Assembly (NCBI GenBank): GCA_964449835.1
Contig: CAYVBZ010000051.1
Span: 1-16,985, forward strand
DNA: 16,985 nt
Direction of reading: 5' to 3'
Origin: JABDGC01 sp964449835
Lineage (GTDB): Bacteria > Pseudomonadota > Gammaproteobacteria > DSM-16500
In this document: piece by piece, positions 6,545 to 13,217 of the stretch
Numbering within the stretch: position 1 is the stretch's first letter
Layout of the letters: each line of letters starts with the position of its first letter
Program-made: the position numbers and the translations under genes
The notes under the pieces: model-generated
Seen by the model: only the letters and a program-made list of their open reading frames with translations
Database searches by the model: none
What the model was told of the DNA's origin: nothing

Positions 6545-9319
6545 ATGGATAAAGTCTACAATCCCCACGCTATTGAACAAAGCCGCTATGCCACTTGGGA
6601 AGATAAGGGCTATTTTTCTCCTTCAGGAAAAGGAAAATCTTATTGCATTATGTTGCCGCCGCCGAATGTAACGGGCAGCCTGCATATGGGACATGGCTTT
6701 CAAGGCACGCTTATGGATATCCTTGTTCGCTATCACCGTATGCTGGGCAACAATGTGCTCTGGCAAGGCGGGACTGATCACGCGGGCATTGCCACGCAAA
6801 TGGTTGTGGAGCGCTTGCTTTCGGCTGAAAAGAAGTCTCGTCATGATCTGGGGCGCGAAGCTTTTGTCGAGCGCACCTGGGAATGGAAAAAAGAATCGGG
6901 GGGCCGCATTACCAAACAATTTCGCCGCTTAGGCGCTTCTCTGGATTGGCAGCGTGAACGCTTTACCCTGGATGAGAATCTTTCTAAAGCCGTGCGTGAA
7001 GCCTTCATTCGTCTCTATGAAGAGGGGCTGATTTACCGAGGGAAACGTCTGGTCAACTGGGACCCTGTTTTGCTGACCGCTATTTCCGATCTTGAAGTGA
7101 TTAGCCAAGAAGAAGAGGGAAAGCTCTGGCATATCCGTTATCCGCTGGCTGAGGGCGAGGGACAGATCATTGTCGCGACCACAAGGCCTGAGACCTTGTT
7201 CGGCGATACTGCCGTTGCTGTGCATCCAGAAGATGAACGTTACCGGCATTTGATCGGAAAGCGGGTGCACTTGCCTTTAACCGAACGCACGCTTCCTATT
7301 ATTGGGGACCACTCGGTGGACCCTCTCTTTGGGACCGGCTGCCTTAAAATTACGCCAGCCCACGATTTCAACGACTATGCCATTGGTCTCGAGCACCAAC
7401 TGGAGCCGATTAATATTTTCACGCCGCAAGCCTATTTGAATGAAAACGTGCCGAAGGCCTATCAAGGCTTGGAACGTTTTGAGGCGCGCAAACGCGCTGT
7501 TCGAGACCTTGAAGCGGCCGGGCTGATCGAAAAAATTGAAAAGCATCATTTAAAAGTCCCGCGCGGCGACCGTTCGGGGGCAGTGATTGAACCTTATTTA
7601 ACGCAACAATGGTATTTAAAAATGGCACCTCTGGCCAAAGATGCCATGACGGCAGTCAATGAAGGCAAAATCCGTTTTATCCCTGAGAATTGGGATAAAA
7701 CCTATTTTCAATGGATGAATAATATTGAAGATTGGTGCATCAGCCGCCAGCTCTGGTGGGGCCATCGTATTCCCGTTTGGTATGATGAAACCGGTAAGAG
7801 TTACGCTGGCCATGATGAAGCCGATGTGCGGGCCTCCCATCAATTGAAACCCCATGTTGTTTTAACACAGGAAGACGACGTTCTGGATACCTGGTTTTCA
7901 TCCGCCCTGTGGCCCTTTTCAACCTTGGGCTGGCCAGAGCGAAGCAAAGATCTGTCCATCTTCTTTCCCACACAGGTTCTTGTCACTGGCTTTGACATCA
8001 TCTTCTTTTGGGTTGCGCGTATGATCATGATGAGTTTGAAATTTACCGGCCAAGCTCCTTTCCAAGACATTTACATTACCGGTCTCATTCGTGACTCCGA
8101 CGGACAAAAAATGTCAAAGTCCAAGGGCAATATTCTAGACCCGATTGATCTTATCGACGGCATCAGTCTGCAAGACCTCATTCAAAAACGCACGTATGGT
8201 CTTATGCAACCGGCCATGGCGGAAAAAATAGAAAAATCAACCCGCCAACATTTTCCGGGCGGCATTCCTTCTTATGGCACTGACGCCTTGCGCATGACTT
8301 TTGCTTCTTTGGCCTCTTACACACGGGAAATCCGCTTCGACCTGGGCCGTTTGGAGGGCTATCGTAATTTTTGCAATAAACTCTGGAATGCCTCGCGTTT
8401 TGTGCTCATGAATGTTGAAGGCAAAGAACTGAAAAAACCTTTTTCTCAGTCTGCTCTCACTTTGGCTGACCGCTGGATTCTCTCGCGTTTGCAGAAAACC
8501 ATCGCGGAGACCCAAGAACATATACGTTCTTATCGCTTCGATCTTTTGACACAAGCCTTATATGATTTTACTTGGAATGAGTTCTGCGATTGGTACTTGG
8601 AATTGGCTAAAGTAAATTTAAACGCAGAGGAAGTTAATGCGGAACAACAAAGTTATACCCGCCATACTTTGGTTTTTGTTCTTGAATCCTTACTGCGCTT
8701 GCTTCACCCCATCCAACCTTTTATCACAGAAGAAATTTGGCAGCGAGTCGCCCCGCTTTTGGGTAAAAAAGGCGAAACGATCATGTTAGGGCCTTATCCA
8801 CAAAAGGACGAAAACAAGCTAGACGCCGAGGCAGATAAGGAATTAGGCTGGATTCAAAATGTGGTCATGTCCATCCGTACCATTCGCAGTCAAATGAATA
8901 TTCCACCTGCGAAAACCTTGCCCTTGCTGCTAAGCAAAGGAACGGCACTGGATAAAACCAGGGCCCTGGATTATCACCAAATCCTAAGCAGAATGGCAAG
9001 GCTAGAAAGCCTCCGCTGGATCACACCCGCTGAAAAGCCACAGCAGTCCGCTTCAGCCTTTGTCGGCAATCTGGAACTTTTTATCCCACTGGAAGGCATC
9101 ATCGATCTGCAAGAAGAAACCACCAAAGTCCGAAAGGAAATCACCCGCCTGCAAAAAGAAATTGAACGCGCCGAAGGAAAATTAAAAAACCCTCATTTTG
9201 TCGACAAAGCGCCCGCAGAAATTGTCGAACAAGAAAAGCAGCGGATCAGCGCGTTTCAAACCACGCTGAGACAACAAGAAGAGCAGCTCGAACGTCTTCA
9301 ACAGACTGTCAAACAATGA
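6545..9319 (+). CDS. valS: Valyl-tRNA synthetase
   Basis: The protein has 924 aa and is a class I aminoacyl-tRNA synthetase that charges tRNA(Val). The HIGH-type signature is HMGH at 47-50 within PPPNVTGSLHMGHGF. The KMSKS loop is K522-S526 within DGQKMSKSKGN. Between them the CP1 editing domain shows ATTRPETLFGDTAVAVHP and GTGCLKITPAHDFND. The anticodon-binding domain follows (for example NKLWNASRFVLMN). A C-terminal coiled-coil arm occupies about residues 845-924 and is rich in K, E and Q. The Shine-Dalgarno is a modest AAGG at 6534-6537, inside the last codons of holC, so coupling with holC is likely. The 3' end is 15 nt from the convergent response-regulator gene. Confidence 0.98.
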   Translation: MDKVYNPHAIEQSRYATWEDKGYFSPSGKGKSYCIMLPPPNVTGSLHMGHGFQGTLMDILVRYHRMLGNNVLWQGGTDHAGIATQMVVERLLSAEKKSRHDLGREAFVERTWEWKKESGGRITKQFRRLGASLDWQRERFTLDENLSKAVREAFIRLYEEGLIYRGKRLVNWDPVLLTAISDLEVISQEEEGKLWHIRYPLAEGEGQIIVATTRPETLFGDTAVAVHPEDERYRHLIGKRVHLPLTERTLPIIGDHSVDPLFGTGCLKITPAHDFNDYAIGLEHQLEPINIFTPQAYLNENVPKAYQGLERFEARKRAVRDLEAAGLIEKIEKHHLKVPRGDRSGAVIEPYLTQQWYLKMAPLAKDAMTAVNEGKIRFIPENWDKTYFQWMNNIEDWCISRQLWWGHRIPVWYDETGKSYAGHDEADVRASHQLKPHVVLTQEDDVLDTWFSSALWPFSTLGWPERSKDLSIFFPTQVLVTGFDIIFFWVARMIMMSLKFTGQAPFQDIYITGLIRDSDGQKMSKSKGNILDPIDLIDGISLQDLIQKRTYGLMQPAMAEKIEKSTRQHFPGGIPSYGTDALRMTFASLASYTREIRFDLGRLEGYRNFCNKLWNASRFVLMNVEGKELKKPFSQSALTLADRWILSRLQKTIAETQEHIRSYRFDLLTQALYDFTWNEFCDWYLELAKVNLNAEEVNAEQQSYTRHTLVFVLESLLRLLHPIQPFITEEIWQRVAPLLGKKGETIMLGPYPQKDENKLDAEADKELGWIQNVVMSIRTIRSQMNIPPAKTLPLLLSKGTALDKTRALDYHQILSRMARLESLRWITPAEKPQQSASAFVGNLELFIPLEGIIDLQEETTKVRKEITRLQKEIERAEGKLKNPHFVDKAPAEIVEQEKQRISAFQTTLRQQEEQLERLQQTVKQ

Positions 9320-9334
9320 TACCGGATTTATGGG

Positions 9335-10381
9335 TTACACACTTGGTCTAACATCCTCAGAAGCCGATGGACTGGGCGTCCACTCATTACTAAGATAATA
9401 TTCATAAGAGACTATATTTTCTCTTTTTATGTCGGAGCCAGTTATTTTATCGATGAGCGCATAAAAATAACCTTGTTTACCCTGTAGTGGTTTAGCTAGA
9501 TATAAATAAAGCTCCCAGTCAATCCCATTAACTTCATGTAGGGCATCCGTATTGAAGAAATGTGCGATTTTTTCACCCTTTTTTAATTGTTCAAGCAAGA
9601 TCTTAGGAGCATGAGTATCTGCTGCAATTTCATAATACATCCTTAACCCATCTAATGATTTAACAATAAGCCAGCTTGGTTCCCCTTTGGCATCTAATAA
9701 TAAAAAGCTACCCGTAGTATCAATAAGGTAATATTCAACAACCTGTTTTTCTTTGATGGCTTTATTAAAAACTTTCCTAAAATTTGGATCTTCTAGGCAA
9801 TTTGATGATTCAACCATTAGCAGTCTTATAAGACCCTCAGTAATATCTTGAAAAAATTCTTGCTGGAGTTCTTTTATGCTCTGGTTAAGCGTTTCTTCAA
9901 AGTTTTGATCGCTTTTTAAGATAAATTTATGAATAGCGCCTTCATTAAAAGCCTTTACAGCAAGATGCTGATCTGCCTCTCCTGTTAACATTATTATTTT
10001 TATGTATGGATTTTTAATCTGCTTAGCGAAATCAAGCCCGTTCATATTAGGCATTGAGTAATCAACAACGACTACCGAGACTTCATTAAATCGCTTTCCA
10101 TTATAAATCTCCTTGCAAATGGCTCCTAAATTAACGTGGAGTGAATGCTGATTGGGTGCACATCCCTCCAATTCTAAATTGATAGATAAACATTTGCTTG
10201 TTAAATGGTTAAACGTACTTTCTATATTGAGAAATTGGAGGGCCTTTCGAGGATTATCAAAAAGTAAATAAGCAAGCTTTTCATCTAACTTGAAACTCAG
10301 ATTACTTAAAAATCGCTTGTTATCATCTATAAAAACAGTTGTGGTTGGAAAATAACAAATGGGTACTCTTGAATAATTCAT
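9335..10381 (-). CDS. LqsR-like response regulator
   Basis: The protein has 348 aa. It has a receiver domain with acidic pocket D19-D20 (VFIDDNKRF), phospho-acceptor D107 (VVVVDYSMPNMNG), T133 (MLTGEA) and K156 (KFILKSD). D107 is about 50 residues later than in a standard receiver because of an insertion at roughly residues 55-95. From memory, Legionella LqsR is about the same length and uses D108, so an LqsR-type regulator is the best match. The C-terminal half (about 190-330) contains YYLIDTTGSFLLLDAKGEP and WLIVKSLDGLRMYYEI. It shows no helix-turn-helix and is perhaps PAS-like. AAGGGA lies 7 nt before the ATG. It follows the kinase gene by 61 nt and is probably co-transcribed with it. The base composition is AT-richer than that of valS. 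Confidence 0.8.
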   Translation of the reverse strand: MNYSRVPICYFPTTTVFIDDNKRFLSNLSFKLDEKLAYLLFDNPRKALQFLNIESTFNHLTSKCLSINLELEGCAPNQHSLHVNLGAICKEIYNGKRFNEVSVVVVDYSMPNMNGLDFAKQIKNPYIKIIMLTGEADQHLAVKAFNEGAIHKFILKSDQNFEETLNQSIKELQQEFFQDITEGLIRLLMVESSNCLEDPNFRKVFNKAIKEKQVVEYYLIDTTGSFLLLDAKGEPSWLIVKSLDGLRMYYEIAADTHAPKILLEQLKKGEKIAHFFNTDALHEVNGIDWELYLYLAKPLQGKQGYFYALIDKITGSDIKRENIVSYEYYLSNEWTPSPSASEDVRPSV

Positions 10382-10422
10382 TTATGGTCCCTTAAATTTA
10401 GCCGAAATTCAAATTATATTTC

Positions 10423-10436
10423 ATCTTTTAAAAGAT
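10423..10436. repeat. 14-bp perfect palindrome between kinase and regulator genes
   Basis: ATCTTTTAAAAGAT is self-complementary and lies in the 61-nt gap between the kinase stop and the regulator start. It could be a protein-binding site or weak processing hairpin. It could also be chance in AT-rich DNA. Confidence 0.3.
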
Positions 10437-10442
10437 TTCACA

Positions 10443-11774
10443 TTAATCGCCTTGCCGTATTTTAGGGAAGGTCATAATAAACTCAGTGTATTCACCCTCT
10501 TCAGACTTGCAACTAATGTTACCACCTATTCCAACCATTACCATTCTGCAGAAAGCGAGACCCAAGCCTGTACCATTTCGGGTGTTAGAATAGAATCTCT
10601 CAAAAAGCTTAAGCTTGGCTTGCGGCGATATTCCTTTGGCAGTATCTTTGAAGTGTAAACTATTATAGTTATCACTTAACGTAGTAGCCCAAATAAATAT
10701 CTCGCCTTTTTGTGCCTCATTAATAAAATAGGATGCATTCTTCAATAAATTAAACAAAACATGAATAATCAAAAGCTTCTTCCCTTTGAAAAAAAAATCA
10801 GTGTTCATATCACAGTGTATCTTCTTTATTTTTTCACTATCTTCAAAAGGATAACGCCGTAGCGCTTCGTCGATGCAGTCTACGATTGAATGTTCTTCGC
10901 CGTCAGTAGCCCCTATATCGCTTTGTTGTATTTTAACTAATAGCATATCAATTATGGTATTAGCATAGTGAGTCTCAGCGCTTATTTCTTCTAGTAAGGT
11001 TAACAGCTTTTCATAATGGACAGGGCGAATTGCAGGGACAGGTAAATTTGCTTTTTTAGCTATCTCATAAGTGTCAATAAGCTTTGGCAAATATTTCTTT
11101 GCCCCTGCTATACCCCCATCGATTGAGGCTAGAGGCGTGCGCAACTCATGGGCTATGCTGGTGCCCACAGACATCATTCCTTTTAACTTTTCTCTTTGTA
11201 GCTTTTCTTTACGGTGAGAAAAAAAGGCAACAATAGCAACAACAAAGAAATACATATAAATAGCCAAGGAAATATTATCGTTAGCACGATTAAGAGAGAT
11301 GTGTTCACCAATTAAGCTGTACGCGAGTAAAGCAAGACCCGCACCTAAACTTAGAAGTAATGTAAAGCTTAGCCAATCAACTACAAGTACAAGCAATAAA
11401 AGCCCCAACACTGTATTCATTAACCAATCTGATGATAGATGGTTTTTTAAAAGCATAAATGAAGCAAAAAAAGGAAGGCAGTAGAGTATGGTTAAATACC
11501 AGTACATAGGAAGGAGACTTAATAATCTTTTAGGCCAGAAATTCTTTAAAGCTAATGGTAAGCATAAAAGACTAGCTACTAGGCGTAATCCCAAGCTTTC
11601 ATAAGCTTGGTGCTTAATATCATGCCACATAAAATAAGAAAGAGGATAGTTAACAACCCCCAAGATTCCAAATGCCACATATTGAGCACCAAATTGCTCG
11701 ACTCGGCCATCGATGAAGCTAGAGATCTTGGTAAATAATGCTCGTATTTTAATTAAAAGAAATGAAATACTCAT
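10443..11774 (-). CDS. CqsS/LqsS-like membrane sensor histidine kinase
   Basis: From the ATG at 11774 the protein has 443 aa. AGG at 11782-11784 lies 7 nt upstream. A TTG at 11804 would add 10 residues but has no Shine-Dalgarno. Residues 30-187 hold about six membrane helices. Segments such as YESLGLR and YLTILYCLPFFASFMLLK closely resemble the Vibrio cholerae CqsS sensor as I remember it. The H-box is SIAHELRTPLASI with H209. The N-box is FNLLKNASYF with N342/N346. G2 is GTGLGLAFC at 401-409, followed by a CqsS-like tail (EYTEFIMTFP). G1 reads DTAKGI (D377), lacking the first glycine of DxGxG. No receiver domain is fused, unlike CqsS, so it probably signals to the adjacent LqsR-like protein. 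The ligand is unknown; an alpha-hydroxyketone is inferred from the family. Confidence 0.85.
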   Translation of the reverse strand: MSISFLLIKIRALFTKISSFIDGRVEQFGAQYVAFGILGVVNYPLSYFMWHDIKHQAYESLGLRLVASLLCLPLALKNFWPKRLLSLLPMYWYLTILYCLPFFASFMLLKNHLSSDWLMNTVLGLLLLVLVVDWLSFTLLLSLGAGLALLAYSLIGEHISLNRANDNISLAIYMYFFVVAIVAFFSHRKEKLQREKLKGMMSVGTSIAHELRTPLASIDGGIAGAKKYLPKLIDTYEIAKKANLPVPAIRPVHYEKLLTLLEEISAETHYANTIIDMLLVKIQQSDIGATDGEEHSIVDCIDEALRRYPFEDSEKIKKIHCDMNTDFFFKGKKLLIIHVLFNLLKNASYFINEAQKGEIFIWATTLSDNYNSLHFKDTAKGISPQAKLKLFERFYSNTRNGTGLGLAFCRMVMVGIGGNISCKSEEGEYTEFIMTFPKIRQGD

Positions 11775-11888
11775 ACTTAAGCCTATTATTACTGGTGCCG
11801 CCAATTTACTTATAGCGTAGTTTTATGATATAAGTTCTATCAATGTAAGCAGAAAAATATTTAATTTTAATATAAATCAAAGAATTAA

Positions 11889-12017
11889 AGTCTCCCTAAG
11901 GGTGGGGGTTAGACTACAAAGAGACCGGAGCTACAGTCAAATGTCGTGTACGGAACGGAATCCATCAGGCCGCAACTAAAGGCCGAGCTAGCAAGCCAAA
12001 TAGAGCTAAACCCCGGT
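11889..12017. other. GC-rich, potentially folded island in the kinase/methyltransferase gap
   Basis: The 319-bp gap 11775-12093 is AT-rich except for this stretch. GGGGTTAG (11905-11912) can pair with CTAAACCCC (12006-12014) with one bulged A, enclosing about 95 nt. Inside are CCCTAAGGG (11894-11902), GACT/AGTC (11912-11915 with 11935-11938) and GGCC-N9-GGCC (11968-11984). GTCTC (11890-11894) can alternatively pair with GAGAC (11921-11925). GAGCTA occurs three times (11928, 11985, 12003). On the minus strand a 36-codon stretch (12019 to the stop at 11911-11909) is open but has no initiator with a ribosome site near its start. I do not recognise it; it could be an untranslated RNA, a mobile-element remnant or a gene fragment. 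Confidence 0.35.
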
Positions 12018-12044
12018 AATTATAAATGAAAAACAAACGTAAAG

Positions 12045-12072
12045 TTGAATATATACTATTTTAGACTAAAAT
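12045..12072 (+). promoter_or_regulatory. Candidate promoter and dyad operator of the methyltransferase gene
   Basis: TTGAAT at 12045-12050 and TAAAAT at 12067-12072 are spaced 16 nt apart. TATACT at 12052-12057 is an alternative -10. A perfect 7-1-7 dyad, ATTTTAG-A-CTAAAAT at 12058-12072, overlaps this element just upstream of the ribosome site. Such a position would suit a repressor or activator site. Confidence 0.4.
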
Positions 12073-12093
12073 CAAGTTTTTGGAGGATTAAAG

Positions 12094-13020
12094 ATGACTT
12101 TTACTGGGCTTGAAGCATCCTATTCTAAGATTATTGATGCTAATGATTATATAAGAACAGTCTCCCATGAGCATATCTATATTGCGAGCGCTGATCAGCT
12201 TTTGACAAGCATTTTAAAGGATAAAGCCGCTAGTTTTGGTCAAGCGGAAGTCGTGGAGTTAGGCTGTGGCCCAGGCCGCATTCTTCCTCTATTGGCTAGC
12301 GTTGAAAACATTAAGCTAACTGGTGTAGATCATGATGAGGATTTTATAGAGCATGCGAAAAGGATTACAAACCATCTCAAACTAGAGCTTAAAATAGCAG
12401 ATGTAACGACCTATAAGCATCCCTCGCCAGTGGCTATCTTTTGTAGCATGGGTTTCCATCACCATGTCCCTAAAGGTGCTGTGAATAATACATACTTATT
12501 GAATGTCTTTAATCAGCTAGTCAGTGGTGGTTACTATATTTTAGCTGACGAATTTATTCCTCACTATAACAACGACAAAGAACGCGAACTCGCTCTTGTA
12601 ATATGGTATTCACATGTTATTGCTGACGCTCTAAAAAGAGGGTACCCCTATTTAGCAGAAGAAGAAAGTAAGACTTTATTAGATGATATTTATACAGGTC
12701 GCACTGAAAATGCTATAAAGACAGGGCGCCAAATACAGCAAGTGATGTCAAAAGTGATGGCTATTAACGCAGCAGCAGAAGCAAAAAAAAGGGATACAGC
12801 AATTTCTCTTGCAGAAGAACTTATTCAAGAAATTAATAAAGACTTTACCTCTACTTTAAATAATAACACCTTAGATCTTTCCCGCGGCGATTATAAAGTT
12901 TGCGATAAAGTTTTAAGAGCTGAAGTAGAGTCGGTTGGTTTTCTGGTTGAAGCTGTTAAATCTATTGGCCCAATTGATCATATCGGCGCCATGTCAGTTT
13001 ACACTTTAAAAAAGCCATAG
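12094..13020 (+). CDS. Class I SAM-dependent methyltransferase
   Basis: The protein has 308 aa. The Rossmann methyltransferase core runs from about residue 30 to 155. Motif I is VVELGCGPGRILPLL (53-67). The acidic loop after strand 2 is GVDHDED (77-83). The strand-4 region is VAIFCSMGFHHHVPK, and post-motif III is SGGYYILADEFIP (144-156). The remaining ~150 residues form a mostly helical, Glu/Lys-rich extension of unknown role. The substrate cannot be told; the family includes small-molecule O- and N-methyltransferases. A strong GGAGG at 12082-12086 lies 7 nt before the ATG. It is divergent from the LqsS-like kinase and shares its AT-rich composition, so it may be a regulated target or a functional partner of that system. 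Confidence 0.85.
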   Translation: MTFTGLEASYSKIIDANDYIRTVSHEHIYIASADQLLTSILKDKAASFGQAEVVELGCGPGRILPLLASVENIKLTGVDHDEDFIEHAKRITNHLKLELKIADVTTYKHPSPVAIFCSMGFHHHVPKGAVNNTYLLNVFNQLVSGGYYILADEFIPHYNNDKERELALVIWYSHVIADALKRGYPYLAEEESKTLLDDIYTGRTENAIKTGRQIQQVMSKVMAINAAAEAKKRDTAISLAEELIQEINKDFTSTLNNNTLDLSRGDYKVCDKVLRAEVESVGFLVEAVKSIGPIDHIGAMSVYTLKKP

Positions 13021-13030
13021 GGATATTGGG

Positions 13031-13059
13031 TTTACGATTTGTCATGCGGACATTATACT
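13031..13059 (+). promoter_or_regulatory. Candidate promoter of the PqaA-like gene
   Basis: TTTACG at 13031-13036 (4 of 6 to TTGACA) and TATACT at 13054-13059 (5 of 6 to TATAAT) are spaced exactly 17 nt apart. Transcription would begin near 13066, giving a leader of about 150 nt before the preferred start at 13218. Confidence 0.4.
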
Positions 13060-13139
13060 TAGTGATTATGAACAAACAACAAGTTAAATACTTATTTCAC
13101 CGCGCATTATCAAACAATATATCGAGCAACAAGATGCAC

Positions 13140-13170
13140 CGCAGTAAATTTTTACTGCGCTTCGCGCAGT
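13140..13170 (+). repeat. Overlapping, mutually exclusive hairpins upstream of the PqaA-like gene
   Basis: CGCAGTAAA-TT-TTTACTGCG (13140-13159, 9-bp arms) overlaps ACTGCGC-TTC-GCGCAGT (13154-13170, 7-bp arms). They share bases 13154-13159, so only one can form at a time. GCGCCGC just downstream (about 13172-13178) is also complementary to GCGGCGC (about 13231-13238), which lies in the signal-peptide codons. The stretch is GC-rich compared with the methyltransferase gene before it. Confidence 0.5.
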
Positions 13171-13217
13171 GCGCCGCTTCACCTCCCGAAAAGCGCAAAG
13201 CTGGCATTGAACTCGCT

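Noticed and set aside
11772..11804. TTG start for the histidine kinase at 11804
   Set aside because: No Shine-Dalgarno precedes the TTG, whereas the ATG at 11774 has AGG 7 nt upstream. The ten extra residues also add nothing recognisable.
11908..11914. GTTAGAC as an integron attC core site
   Set aside because: It fits GTTRRRY, but no matching RYYYAAC partner lies at suitable distance on the correct side on either strand.
11889..12017. tRNA gene or CsrA-titrating small RNA (RsmY/Z type)
   Set aside because: No cloverleaf or T-loop is present, and there are only a few GGA motifs not clearly placed in hairpin loops.
13026..13217. 64-residue N-terminal extension of the PqaA-like protein
   Set aside because: It would place a clear signal peptide internally, starts with TTG, and is made partly of hairpin sequence. 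It cannot be fully excluded because 13218 lacks a strong ribosome site.
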